Source: DASYTH01 sp035762905 (GTDB lineage: Bacteria; Actinomycetota; Actinomycetes; Mycobacteriales; Pseudonocardiaceae). Taken from it: a stretch of 64,000 nt of DNA. Positions 1 to 9,918 of this stretch are shown one piece after another. The stretch lies in the NCBI RefSeq assembly GCF_035762905.1, contig NZ_DASUCC010000032.1, positions 10,776 to 74,775 on the forward strand. The letters are read 5' to 3'. How positions within the stretch are numbered: the stretch's first letter is position 1; each line of letters starts with the position of its first letter. The position numbers and the translations under genes are program-made. The notes beneath the pieces were generated by a model. That model searched no databases. It was not told the origin of the DNA and worked only from the letters and a program-made list of their open reading frames with translations.

Positions 1-656
1 CGGTTGGTCTCGCCGACCATGGAGATCACGTAGATCACGAAGCTGGGCACCAGAGCGATGGCGAACCACAGGCCGTGCTGGGCGTCCACGATGTCCCCTG
101 TGGACAGTGAGCCGGCGTAGAGCACCACCGCCACGATGGACAGCCCCATCGCGATCTCGTAGGAGATCACCTGGGCGGCCGAGCGCAACCCACCGAGCAG
201 CGGGTAGGGCGAGCCGGACGACCAGCCGGCGAGCACGATGCCGTACACGCCCATGGACGAGCAGGCCAGGATCAGCAGCGCGCCGACCGGCAGGTCGACC
301 AGCTGCAGCACGGTCTGCTCACCGAAGATCGACACCTGCGGCCCGAACGGGATCACCGAGAACGCCAGGATCGCCGGGATCGTGGAGATGATCGGGGCCA
401 GCCAGTAGACCTTGCGGTCCGCGCTGACCGGGATGATCTGCTCCTTGAACGGCAGCTTGATCGCGTCCGCCACGGACTGCAGCCAGCCGTTCGGCCCGAC
501 CCGGTTGGGGCCGGGACGCTGCTGCATCCTGGCCACCACCTTGCGCTCCCAGATGATCATGAACATGGTCATGATCGGGCCGAGCAGCAGCAGCACCACG
601 ACCTTGATCAGGATCAGCCAGATCGGGTCGTCGGCGAGCAGTTCCGCTCTGGTCAT
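1..656 (-). CDS. nuoH: NADH-quinone oxidoreductase subunit H (partial, N-terminal part)
   Basis: Membrane subunit of respiratory complex I that forms the quinone-site interface between the peripheral arm and the proton-pumping arm. The reading frame runs off the left edge of the window, so only the first about 218 residues are seen. The start ATG overlaps the nuoG stop as ATGA. Visible family features are the first membrane helix after residue 10, the motif WERKVVARMQQRPGPNRVGP, and the following stretch SVADAIKLPFKEQ, both hallmarks of NuoH/ND1. It continues the nuoA-G order, so nuoI onward should lie beyond the edge. Confidence 0.95.
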   Translation of the reverse strand, partial: MTRAELLADDPIWLILIKVVVLLLLGPIMTMFMIIWERKVVARMQQRPGPNRVGPNGWLQSVADAIKLPFKEQIIPVSADRKVYWLAPIISTIPAILAFSVIPFGPQVSIFGEQTVLQLVDLPVGALLILACSSMGVYGIVLAGWSSGSPYPLLGGLRSAAQVISYEIAMGLSIVAVVLYAGSLSTGDIVDAQHGLWFAIALVPSFVIYVISMVGETN

Positions 657-3129
657 TCCCCGCCTCCTGTGTGTCCCGGCAGCAGGTTCTCGGCCGTCAC
701 CGTCACCACGTCGCCGTGCTGCACGCCAAGGGTGCGGCGCACGGCGGCCGGGCCGGAGTTGGTGGGCAGCCACACCACGCCGTCCGGCAGGTCGGCGTAC
801 TCGGCCGGCACGCTGATCGCGCCGCGCTCGGTCTTCACCGTCAATGTGGCGGCACCGGCCACGCCGAGCACCTCGGCGGTGTGCGCGGACAACCTGGCCA
901 CCGCCGGACGCGCGGTGCCGGCCAGGTGCGGCTCGTCCACCTGCATCGACCCGTTGTCCAGCAACAGGTGCCAGGTGGCCAGCACCACCTGGGTGTCGGC
1001 GCGCGGCGCGACCGCATCCGTCTCGCGCACCGCGGGCGGCGCCGCCGAACGGGCCACCGGCGGCAGCTTGGCCAGGTCGGTCGCGGCCGCCTGCGGCGTC
1101 TGGGTGAACAGGTCCACGTCCATCTCGACGGCGAGCGTGTCCAGCACCCGGCAGTCGGGCAGCGCACCGGTCTGCTCCAGCGTCACCGCGAACGCCCGGC
1201 GCCGGCCCTCCCAGTTGACGAAGCTGCCGGAGCGCTCGGCCATCGGGGCGACCGGCAGCACCACGTCGGCGTGCGCGGTGGCCGCACTGGGCCGCAGCTC
1301 CAGGCTGACCACGAAACCGGCCCGGGACAGCGCCTGCTCGGCCAGCTCCGGGTCGGGCAGGTCGTGCGGGTCCACCCCGCCGACCACCAGACCGTCCAGC
1401 TCGCCCGCGGCCAGCGCGGTGAGGATGCCGGTGGTGTCCCGCCCGGGCGCCACCGGCAGCGCGCCCGGCGCCACCCCCCACAGCTGGCTCACCTCGGCGC
1501 GGGCCGCCTCGTCGTCGACCAACCGGCCGCCGGGCAACAGGTTCGGCGCGGCGCCGGCGTCCAGCGCGCCCCGTTCCCCGGCCCGGCGCGGAATCCAGGC
1601 CACCCGGGCGCCGGTCTCGCCGGCCACCCGCAGCAGGACGGTGAACAGGCCCGGAATCGACGCGGCCCGCTCCCCGACCAGGATCACCGAGCCGGACCCG
1701 GTCAGCGCCGCGTGCGCGTCCGGCGCCTCCTTGGCCAGCTTGCCGAGCACCATCGGCTCGGCGCCGGGCACGCAGGACAGCAGCGTGCCGAACGTGCGCT
1801 CCACGGCCGGGGACGTCCACTGTCCGATGTGGAACACCTTGGTCCGGCCGAGGCGGGCGGCCTTGCGCAGCCGCAGGAAGACGATCGGCGCCTCCTCCTC
1901 CGGCTCCAGTGCCACACACAGCACGGCCGGTGCGGCCTCGAGGTCGCGATGGGTCACCGCGCCGGTCTCCGGGGCGGCACCGGCCACGGTGGACGCAAGG
2001 AAGGCCAGTTCCTCGGCTGAGTGCGGCCGGGCCCGGAAGTCGATGTCGTTGGTGTGCAACGCGATCCGGGCGAACTTGGCGTAGGCGTATGCGTCCTCGA
2101 CGGTCAGCCGGCCGCCGGTGAGCACCCCGACACCCTTGCCGGCCCTGGCCCCGGCCAGTCCCTCGGCGGCGATCCGCAGCGCGTCGGTCCAGGATGCCGG
2201 CGCCAGCTCACCGGTCGCGGCGTCGCGCACCATCGGCCGGGTGAACCGGTCCGCCGCGGCGGCGTACCGGAAGGCGAACCGGCCCTTGTCGCAGGTCCAC
2301 TCCTCGTTCACCTCCGGGTCGTCCCCGGCCAGCCGGCGCATCACCTTGCCGCGCCGCCAGTCCGTACGGGTAGCGCAGCCCACCGCGCAGTGCTCGCACA
2401 CGCCCGGGGTGGACACCAGGTCGAACGGCCGGGCCCGGAACCGGTACGCCGCGCTGGTCAGCGCGCCCACCGGGCAGATCTGGATGGTGTTGCCGGAGAA
2501 GTAGCTCTGGAACGGCTTGTCCGCGGCGATCCCGACCTGCTGCTGGGCGCCGCGCTCGAGCAGCTCGATGAACGGGTCGCCGGCGATCTGCGCGGAGAAC
2601 CGGGTGCAGCGCTGGCAGAGCACGCACCGCTCGCGGTCCAGCAGCACCTGGGTGGACACCGGGATCGGCTTGACGAAGGTCCGCTTGGGCTCCAGGAACC
2701 GGGAGTCGGCCCGGCCGTGTTTCATGGCCTGGTTCTGCAGCGGGCACTCGCCGCCCTTGTCGCAGATCGGGCAGTCCAGCGGGTGGTTGATCAGCAGCAG
2801 CTCCATCACGCCCTGCTGCGCCTTGTCCGCCACCGGCGAGGTGACCTGGGTGCGCACCACCATGTCGTCGGCGACCGTGATCGTGCAGGACGCCTGCGGC
2901 TTGGGCATCGGCCGGCCGCCCAGCTCCACCTCGACCAGGCACTGCCGGCAGGCACCGGCCGGGTCCAGCAGCGGGTGGTCGCAGAACCGCGGGATCACGA
3001 TGCCCAGCCGCTCCGCGGTGCGGATGATCAGCTCGCCCTTGGGCGCGACCACCTCGATGCCGTCGATGGTCAGCCGCACGTGGCCGGCCGGCACCGGGGC
3101 CTTCTCGGTCTTCTCTTCTGGCGCGATGG

Positions 3130-3133
<4 letters not shown>
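653..3133 (-). CDS. nuoG: NADH-quinone oxidoreductase subunit G
   Basis: Large iron-sulfur subunit of complex I (826 residues), carrying electrons from NuoF/E toward NuoI/B. The N-terminal 2Fe-2S ferredoxin region includes CRQC; then come CPICDKGGEC, CVLCQRC and ICPVGAL for 4Fe-4S clusters, and CEHCAVGC opening the molybdopterin-oxidoreductase-like domain, as in other bacterial NuoG. The start ATG overlaps the nuoF stop (ATGA); an in-frame upstream extension inside nuoF was discarded because this start begins the normal NuoG N-terminus. The stop overlaps nuoH. Translation is therefore coupled on both sides. Confidence 0.96.
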
Positions 3134-4452
<1,319 letters not shown>

Positions 4453-4462
4453 TTGGCGTCCC

Positions 4463-5344
4463 CTACTTCTTCGGTTCCACGGCCGGCAGCGGCGCGTCGT
4501 CCGGCATCGGCGGCGCGGTCCACCGCCGGTCGGCCGCGAGCTGGGCGCCGCGCAGCGTCTCCACCGCCGCCGACGGACCGTCCACTCTGGACCGATACTC
4601 CGCCTCGTCCTCCGGGTAGAACCCGGCCAGCTCCAGCTCGACCGTGCGCCAGTCGGACAGCGGCGCGCCCCTGGTCGGCGCCGGCCGCTCGCCGCGGCGC
4701 AGCGCGTCGACCACGGCGACCGCGGACTCCGGCGTCTGGTTGTCGTAGAACTCGTAGTTGACCTGCAGCACCGGGCCGAGGTCGCAGGCGGCCAGGCACT
4801 CGGCGTGCTCCAGGGTCACCGAACCCGGCTCGCCGGGCGTGCCGGCGGTTTCCTCGTGTCCGAGGGGCCGGTCCGGTGCACCCAGGTGCTCGCGCAGCTT
4901 CGCGTAGATCGCGTCGCCGCCGAGCACCGCGCACAGCGTGTTGGTGCACACGCTGACCAGGTGCTCGCCGCACGGCTTGCGCTTGTACATCGTGTAGAAC
5001 GTGACCACCGCGCTGACCTCCGCCGTGGACAGGTTCAGTTGCCGGGCGCAGAACTCGATGCCGGCCGTGCTCACGTAGCCCTGCACGGACTGCACCAGAT
5101 GCAGCATCGGCAGCAGCGCCGAGCGGGACTGCGGGTAGCGGGCGATGAGCAGCGCCGCCTTGGCCACGATGTCGGGCCCGAACACCGAAAGGTCCGAAGT
5201 GGACTCGGTGACCAGCCGCGCGGACTCTTCCCTGGTGAGCGCCGACATGTCGCCGGTCGTGGTCTCCCGCTCCGCCGCCGCCCAGGTCTGCCCGTCCCCC
5301 ACGCTGGATCCCCCGTGGGTCAGGCCCGGCCCACTCTGACTCAT
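4463..5344 (-). CDS. nuoE: NADH-quinone oxidoreductase subunit E
   Basis: Thioredoxin-like 2Fe-2S subunit of complex I, 293 residues from the chosen ATG. The cluster ligands are visible as VCTNTLC and, about 50 residues later, CLAACD. The core begins around FGPDIVAKAALLIARYPQSRSALLP; the first about 60 residues are a low-conservation extension and the C-terminus is also long and Pro/Ala-rich. The ATG chosen overlaps the stop of a 32-codon mini-ORF (TGATG) that separates nuoE from nuoD; an ATG 11 codons upstream lies inside the repeat cassette and is less likely. Confidence 0.93.
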   Translation of the reverse strand: MSQSGPGLTHGGSSVGDGQTWAAAERETTTGDMSALTREESARLVTESTSDLSVFGPDIVAKAALLIARYPQSRSALLPMLHLVQSVQGYVSTAGIEFCARQLNLSTAEVSAVVTFYTMYKRKPCGEHLVSVCTNTLCAVLGGDAIYAKLREHLGAPDRPLGHEETAGTPGEPGSVTLEHAECLAACDLGPVLQVNYEFYDNQTPESAVAVVDALRRGERPAPTRGAPLSDWRTVELELAGFYPEDEAEYRSRVDGPSAAVETLRGAQLAADRRWTAPPMPDDAPLPAVEPKK

Positions 5345-5442
5345 CACCGGTCCACCTCGCAAGCTCGGTGTCGCCATGCCCCGCAGCCTCGCAAGCTCGG
5401 CGGCGGGGCGGTATCCATTGGCTCGCTCGCAAGCTCGCTCAC
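5344..5442 (-). CDS. Coupled mini-ORF cassette, nuo copy (32-residue peptide)
   Basis: A 33-codon frame slotted between nuoD and nuoE. Its GTG start overlaps the nuoD stop (GTGA) and its TGA overlaps the nuoE ATG (TGATG). The peptide starts VSELASEP, has TAPPPSLRG in the middle and ends HRACEVDR. A related 33-residue frame lies between dppD and dppF in this window and shares MSEL, TAPPPSLR and HRACEV. The DNA word CGAGCTTGCGAG occurs three times (5426-5437, 5388-5399, 5356-5367), once in each reading frame. Function unknown. It may be a translated peptide or simply an intergenic repeat whose frame lets ribosomes pass and keep coupling. Confidence 0.6.
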   Translation of the reverse strand: MSELASEPMDTAPPPSLRGCGAWRHRACEVDR

Positions 5443-6806
5443 CGGTCCACTCCTCCCATCACCGGGTCGATCGACGCGATCGCCGCGATCACGTCGGCCA
5501 CCATGCCGCCCTCGGACATCGCCGGCATGGCTTGGAGGTTGACGAAGCTGGGGTCGCGCACGTGCACCCGCACCGGTCGGGTGCCGCCGTCGGAGACCAC
5601 GTGGTAGCCCAACTCGCCGCGCGGCGACTCGACCGGCACGTAGACCTGACCGGCCGGCACGTCGAAGCCCTCGGTGACCAGCTTGAAGTGGTGGATCAAC
5701 GCCTCCATCGACTGGCCCATGATCTTGCGCACGTGGTCCAGCGAGTTGCCCATGCCGTCCGCGCCGATGGACAGCTGCGCCGGCCAGGCGATCTTCTTGT
5801 CCGCCACCATGACCGGACCCGGCTCCAGCTTGTCCAGGCACTGCGCGATGATCCGCAGCGACTGGTGCATCTCCTCCACCCGCAGCAGATAGCGCGCGTA
5901 GGCGTCGGCGTCGGTGGAGGTCGGCACCTCGAACTTGTAGTCCTCGTAACCCAGGTACGGGTCGGTCTTGCGCAGGTCCCAGGCCAGGCCCGCGGAGCGC
6001 AGGATGGGGCCGGTGACGCCGAGCGCCAGACACGCGTCCACCGGCAGGTAGCCGATCCCGATCAGCCGGTTCTTCCAGATCGGCTGGCCGGTGAGCAGCT
6101 TGTCGTAGTCGGGCAGCCGGGAGTCCATCACCTTGATGAAGTCCCGGACCACCTGCTCGTAGCCGGTCGGCAGGTCCTGCGCCACCCCGCCCGGCCGGAT
6201 GAACGCGTGGTTCATCCGCAGCCCGGTCAGCCACTCCAGCAGGTGCAGCACTTCCTCGCGCTCGCGGAACCCGGCGGTCATCGCGGTCAGCGCGCCCAGC
6301 TCCATGCCGCCGGTGGCCAGCGCCACCAGGTGCGAGCCGATCCGGTTGATCTCCATCAGCAGCACCCGGATCACCTGTGCGCGCTCCGGCACGGTGATTC
6401 CGAGCAGCTTCTCCACCGCCATGCAGTAGGCGGCCTCGTTGTACAGCGGGGCCAGGTAGTCCATCCGGGTCACGAACGTGACGCCCTGGGTCCAGGTGCG
6501 GTACTCGCAGTTCTTCTCGATCCCGGTGTGCAGGTACCCGATCACCGACCGGGCCTGGGTGACGGTCTCGCCCTCCAACTCGAGCACCAGACGCAGCACG
6601 CCGTGCGTGGACGGGTGCTGCGGACCCATGTTGATCACGATGCGCTCGTCGGCGATCGCGTCCTCGAGCATCTCGTCCCAGTCGCCGCCGGTGACGGTGT
6701 AGATCCGGCCCTCGGTGGTCTCCCGCGCGGTGGCGTAGGGATCGCTGGAACGCTCGGCCCCGCTGGTGGCGGTGCCGGTCTTGACGTCTGACAGGTGCTC
6801 GCTCAT
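5439..6806 (-). CDS. nuoD: NADH-quinone oxidoreductase subunit D
   Basis: 49-kDa-type subunit of complex I, 455 residues, which with NuoB builds the quinone-reduction chamber. The family signature GPQHPSTHGVLRL lies near the start of the core, and the end GGVDR is normal for NuoD. The ATG chosen shares one base with the nuoC TAA (TAATG); a much longer upstream frame overlaps nuoC and is not credible. The stop overlaps the mini-ORF start rather than nuoE directly, which is unusual for this operon. Confidence 0.96.
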   Translation of the reverse strand: MSEHLSDVKTGTATSGAERSSDPYATARETTEGRIYTVTGGDWDEMLEDAIADERIVINMGPQHPSTHGVLRLVLELEGETVTQARSVIGYLHTGIEKNCEYRTWTQGVTFVTRMDYLAPLYNEAAYCMAVEKLLGITVPERAQVIRVLLMEINRIGSHLVALATGGMELGALTAMTAGFREREEVLHLLEWLTGLRMNHAFIRPGGVAQDLPTGYEQVVRDFIKVMDSRLPDYDKLLTGQPIWKNRLIGIGYLPVDACLALGVTGPILRSAGLAWDLRKTDPYLGYEDYKFEVPTSTDADAYARYLLRVEEMHQSLRIIAQCLDKLEPGPVMVADKKIAWPAQLSIGADGMGNSLDHVRKIMGQSMEALIHHFKLVTEGFDVPAGQVYVPVESPRGELGYHVVSDGGTRPVRVHVRDPSFVNLQAMPAMSEGGMVADVIAAIASIDPVMGGVDR

Positions 6807-7576
6807 TACGAGTAGGCCCTCCGCTGGTCCGGCGGCGGAATCTCGGCGCCCTTGTACTCCACGGGAATCCCGCCGAGCGGATAGTCCTTGCGCTGCGGGT
6901 GGCCGTCCCAGTCGTCCGGCATCAGGATCCTGGTCAGCGCCGGGTGTCCGTCGTAGACGATGCCGAACATGTCCCAGGCCTCCCGCTCCTGCCAGTCGGC
7001 GGTCGGGTAGACGTCGACCACGCTGGGCACGTGCGGGTCGTCCACGTCGACGGCCACCTCGAGCCGGATCCGGCGCCGGAAGGTCATCGACGTGAGGTGG
7101 TACACCGTGTGCAGCCGCTGCGGCACGTCCACGCCGTAGTCGACGGCGGACACCGAGCTGCACAGCTCGAAGCGCAGCGCCGGATCGTCGCGCAGTGCCC
7201 GGCACACCGCCACCAGGTTCTCCCGGCGCAGATAGAACGTGATCTCGCCGCGGTCCACCGTGACCTGCTGCACCGCCTCCGCGGGGATTCCGCGCTCCCG
7301 GAAGGAGTTGGCCAGCTCGTCGGCGAACTCGTCGAACCAGCCGCCGTAGGGCCGCTCGGCCGGCGCCGGGTTGTAGGCCGGCAGCCGCAGGCCGCCGAAC
7401 CCGGTGGTGTCACCGGAACCGGCGACCCGGAACATGCCCTGCCGCTCCCGGCCGGAGACCACCGGCGCCTGGAAGTCGGCGCTCTGCCGTTCGGCGGGTT
7501 CCGCCGCGACGCCTTCGGCCGGGCGGTCCACACTGGACTGCTCGCCGCCCGGCACGGGCGGAGTCTGGTCAGCCAT
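6806..7576 (-). CDS. nuoC: NADH-quinone oxidoreductase subunit C
   Basis: 30-kDa-type peripheral subunit of complex I, 256 residues. The signature EREAWDMFGIVYDGHP followed by RILMPDDWDGHPQRKDYPLGG is diagnostic of the family. The first about 70 residues are Pro/Glu-rich and variable, as often seen in actinobacteria. It follows nuoB by 18 bases and abuts nuoD through TAATG. Confidence 0.96.
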   Translation of the reverse strand: MADQTPPVPGGEQSSVDRPAEGVAAEPAERQSADFQAPVVSGRERQGMFRVAGSGDTTGFGGLRLPAYNPAPAERPYGGWFDEFADELANSFRERGIPAEAVQQVTVDRGEITFYLRRENLVAVCRALRDDPALRFELCSSVSAVDYGVDVPQRLHTVYHLTSMTFRRRIRLEVAVDVDDPHVPSVVDVYPTADWQEREAWDMFGIVYDGHPALTRILMPDDWDGHPQRKDYPLGGIPVEYKGAEIPPPDQRRAYS

Positions 7577-7594
7577 CGGTGCTCACTTCTCGAC

Positions 7595-8143
7595 TCACTT
7601 CTTGGCGAACTTCACGGAGGACGGGATCAGCTCGGTGGTGTCGCCGCGCTCCAGCCGGTCCGCCGCGCGCCGGGCGTTGATCGGCTCATCGGCGATCTTG
7701 GCGTGCAGCTTGAGGATCGCGTCGAGCAGCATCTCCGGTCGGGGCGGGCAGCCGGGCAGGTAGATGTCCACCGGGACGATGTGGTCGACGCCCTGCACCA
7801 CCGCGTAGTTGTTGAACATCCCGCCGGAGGAGGCGCACACGCCCATCGCCAGCACCCAGCGCGGCTCGGCCATCTGGTCGTAGATCTGGCGCAGCACCGG
7901 GGCCATCTTGTTGCTGACCCGGCCGGCCACGATCATCAGGTCGGCCTGCCGGGGCGAGGCGCGGAACGCCTCCATGCCGAACCGGGCGATGTCGTAGCGC
8001 GGCCCACCGGTGGTCATCATCTCGATGGCACAGCAGGCCAGGCCGAAGGTGGCCGGCCAGAGCGAGTTCTTTCGGCCCCAGTTGACCAGCTTCTCCAAGC
8101 TGGCCAGCAGGATTCCGTTGGGGAGCTTCTCTTCAAGACCCAT
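7595..8143 (-). CDS. nuoB: NADH-quinone oxidoreductase subunit B
   Basis: 20-kDa subunit that holds the terminal N2 4Fe-4S cluster next to the quinone site; 182 residues. The cluster cysteines are visible in GLACCAIEMM, in VCASSGGMF and in PGCPPRPE. It lies 12 bases after nuoA in the same operon. The length and the start MGLEEKLPNG are typical of high-GC actinobacteria. Confidence 0.97.
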   Translation of the reverse strand: MGLEEKLPNGILLASLEKLVNWGRKNSLWPATFGLACCAIEMMTTGGPRYDIARFGMEAFRASPRQADLMIVAGRVSNKMAPVLRQIYDQMAEPRWVLAMGVCASSGGMFNNYAVVQGVDHIVPVDIYLPGCPPRPEMLLDAILKLHAKIADEPINARRAADRLERGDTTELIPSSVKFAKK

Positions 8144-8155
8144 GATCGCCTCCCG

Positions 8156-8587
8156 TCAGTTCCAGTCGAGTCCGCCGCGCCGCCACACGTAGGCGTAGGC
8201 GAAGCCGACCGTCGCGATGAACAGGAAGATCTCCACCAGGCCGAAGATGCCAAGGGCGTCCGCCGCGACCGCGAACGGGTAGAGGAACACCATCTCGATG
8301 TCGAACAGGATGAACAGCATCGCGGTGATGTAGTAGGCGATCGGAACCCGGCCGCCGCCGATCACCGGCTGGGGCGACGGTTCGATGCCGCACTCGTACG
8401 GGTCGAGCTTCGCCTTGTTGTAGCGACGGGGGCCGACCAGCGGGCCGAGCAGCGCCGAGAACACGGCGAACGCGGCCGCCAGCACGAAGAGCAGCACCAG
8501 CGGCAGGTAGAGCCCGAGGTCCGACGCGACCTCGGCCGGGATCTGGGGTTGGTGCAGCGAAGTAGTGACGGTTTCGCCCAATGACAC
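8156..8587 (-). CDS. nuoA: NADH-quinone oxidoreductase subunit A
   Basis: Small membrane subunit of complex I (143 residues here), first gene of the operon. Three hydrophobic helices are visible, with the loop motif YECGIEP between helices 1 and 2 and the stretch LFDIEMVFLYP in helix 2. The start chosen is the GTG preceded by AAGGA with 8 bases spacing; the frame is open for another 46 codons upstream, but that stretch contains the predicted Rex operators and is not protein-like. Confidence 0.92.
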   Translation of the reverse strand: MSLGETVTTSLHQPQIPAEVASDLGLYLPLVLLFVLAAAFAVFSALLGPLVGPRRYNKAKLDPYECGIEPSPQPVIGGGRVPIAYYITAMLFILFDIEMVFLYPFAVAADALGIFGLVEIFLFIATVGFAYAYVWRRGGLDWN

Positions 8588-8679
8588 CTGCGTCGTCCTT
8601 TCCCCGAGCTTCGCTGGCACCCTATGGGTCGCATACCTGGACCGAATTAGTAAGGGGCACCTAACTTCGCCTGGTGAGA

Positions 8680-8703
8680 AGCTTGTGAAAATCTTCACAA
8701 GCT
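8680..8703. promoter_or_regulatory. Predicted Rex operator 1 upstream of nuoA
   Basis: A perfect inverted repeat with 10-base arms and a 4-base spacer. The centre is TTGTGAAAATCTTCACAA, which fits the actinobacterial Rex operator pattern TGTGAA-N4-TTCACA. In Streptomyces coelicolor Rex is an NADH/NAD redox sensor reported to control nuo, cyd and its own operon. The near edge lies 93 bases upstream of the nuoA GTG. The site sequence is seen directly; the regulator is inferred, since no rex gene is in the window. Confidence 0.75.
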
Positions 8704-8715
8704 CGGACGCTCGCC

Positions 8716-8731
8716 TGTGAATCACTTCACA
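8716..8731. promoter_or_regulatory. Predicted Rex operator 2 upstream of nuoA
   Basis: TGTGAATCACTTCACA, a second exact TGTGAA-N4-TTCACA palindrome. Its centre is 32 bases from the centre of operator 1, close to three helical turns, so two dimers could bind on the same DNA face. It strengthens the case for redox control of complex I by Rex. Confidence 0.72.
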
Positions 8732-8799
8732 AGAAACCTGGCGCTCAGTGTAGGACTCGCCTCCGGGACGGCCGCCACCGGCCGGGGGCCTGACATGCG

Positions 8800-8833
8800 A
8801 AAGGGCACCCGGCCGGGTGGCCGGGTGCCCTTT
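8800..8833 (-). terminator. Rho-independent terminator after the Bax1-family gene
   Basis: A perfect 15-base stem with a GGGT loop (arms 8800-8814 and 8819-8833). Read on the minus strand it follows the stop of the Bax1-family gene by 16 bases and ends in a short T run (minus-strand TTT from the 8800-8802 A bases). A T run also follows on the plus strand, so it may work in both directions. It separates this gene from the nuo promoter. Confidence 0.85.
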
Positions 8834-8849
8834 TACGTTGGGGCGTGGA

Positions 8850-9650
8850 CTAGTCGCTGTTGAGGTAGGAGAGCAGCCGCAGCATCTCCAGGTACAGCCA
8901 GACGAGCGTGACCAGCAGGCCGAACGCCACGTACCAGGCGAACCGCGCCGGCGTGCCGGACCGGATCATCTGGTCGGCCATGTCGAAGTCGAGCAGGAAG
9001 TTGAACGCCGCGATGCCGATGAACAGCAGGCTGATCGCGATGCCGAGCGGGGTGGCGTCGCGCAGGCCGGTGTTCACGCCGAACAGGCTGAGCAGCAGGT
9101 TGATCAGCATCAGGCCGGCGGCGCCCACGGTCGCGCCGATGATCCACCGGGTGAGCTTCGGGGTCACCTTGATCGCGCCGGTGCGGTAGACCACCAGCAT
9201 CGTGATGAACACCAGCGTGGTGCCGAGGACGGCCTGGAGCGCGATACCCGGGAAGAAGGACTCGAACACACCGGTGATGCCGCCGAGGAACAGGCCCTCG
9301 GCCACCGCGTAGGACAGCACCAGAGCCGGGCTCGGGTTCTTCTTGAAGATGATGACCAGCGCGAGCCCCAGGCCGGCCAGCATGCCGATGATCGTCGGCG
9401 GCCACGGCTGGATGGTGCCGGACAGCACCGCGAAGGTGGTGATCACACCGATCACGGCGGCTGTGCCCAGCGTCGCGGCGGTCTTGGTCACCACGTCGTC
9501 GACCGTCATCGGGCGGTCGCCGGTGGTGGGCGGGGCGTAGCCCTGACCCGGCTGGACCGGGTAGCCCTGTTCCTGGGACTGGAAGCCCGCGTATCCGCCC
9601 GGTCCGCCGACCGGCAGGTTGCGGAAGGCGGGATTGCTCGTAGAACGCAC
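8850..9650 (-). CDS. Bax inhibitor-1 (Bax1/YccA) family membrane protein
   Basis: Integral membrane protein of 266 residues with about seven hydrophobic helices filling the C-terminal 180 residues, preceded by a Gly/Pro/Gln-rich cytoplasmic N-terminus. The N-terminus starts VRSTSNPAFRNLP, a form common in actinobacterial members. The GTG chosen has an ideal AGGAGG 6 bases upstream; 37 further in-frame codons upstream are rejected for that reason. Some members of the family form pH-sensitive calcium leak channels, but the role in actinobacteria is not established. Single-gene unit with its own terminator. Confidence 0.9.
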   Translation of the reverse strand: MRSTSNPAFRNLPVGGPGGYAGFQSQEQGYPVQPGQGYAPPTTGDRPMTVDDVVTKTAATLGTAAVIGVITTFAVLSGTIQPWPPTIIGMLAGLGLALVIIFKKNPSPALVLSYAVAEGLFLGGITGVFESFFPGIALQAVLGTTLVFITMLVVYRTGAIKVTPKLTRWIIGATVGAAGLMLINLLLSLFGVNTGLRDATPLGIAISLLFIGIAAFNFLLDFDMADQMIRSGTPARFAWYVAFGLLVTLVWLYLEMLRLLSYLNSD

Positions 9651-9720
9651 CTGATCCTCCTGGGAGCCTGATGGCGCCTTCATTAGTGTCAACGACCATG
9701 CGAGCCGGTCGGTTCCCGGT

Positions 9721-9742
9721 TGGGTAAAGCCAACTTTACCCA
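9721..9742. promoter_or_regulatory. Palindrome between divergent genes (possible operator)
   Basis: A perfect inverted repeat, TGGGTAAAG and CTTTACCCA around a CCAA spacer. It lies 71 bases upstream of the Bax1-family start and 177 bases upstream of the divergent polysaccharide deacetylase. Regulator unknown. Position and symmetry suggest an operator rather than a terminator. Confidence 0.4.
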
Positions 9743-9918
9743 CTTCTGGTAACCCGCTCACAGTAGCCCGTCATCCCCGCGATCACAGGTTGATCGGTGG
9801 TTCCCTACTTGTGATGACACCGCATCGTGTCGTTACCGGCCGCTTGGCCGCGCTGCCACTACTTTCGATCAGGTTTCTTCCCTCGATCGAGGGCGACGAC
9901 CACCGGTTCGAGGATGGC

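Noticed and set aside
5345..5438. Mini-ORF region as an N-terminal extension of nuoE or a C-terminal extension of nuoD
   Set aside because: It is in neither gene's continued frame with its own stop and start overlaps, and the same sequence occurs in an unrelated operon.
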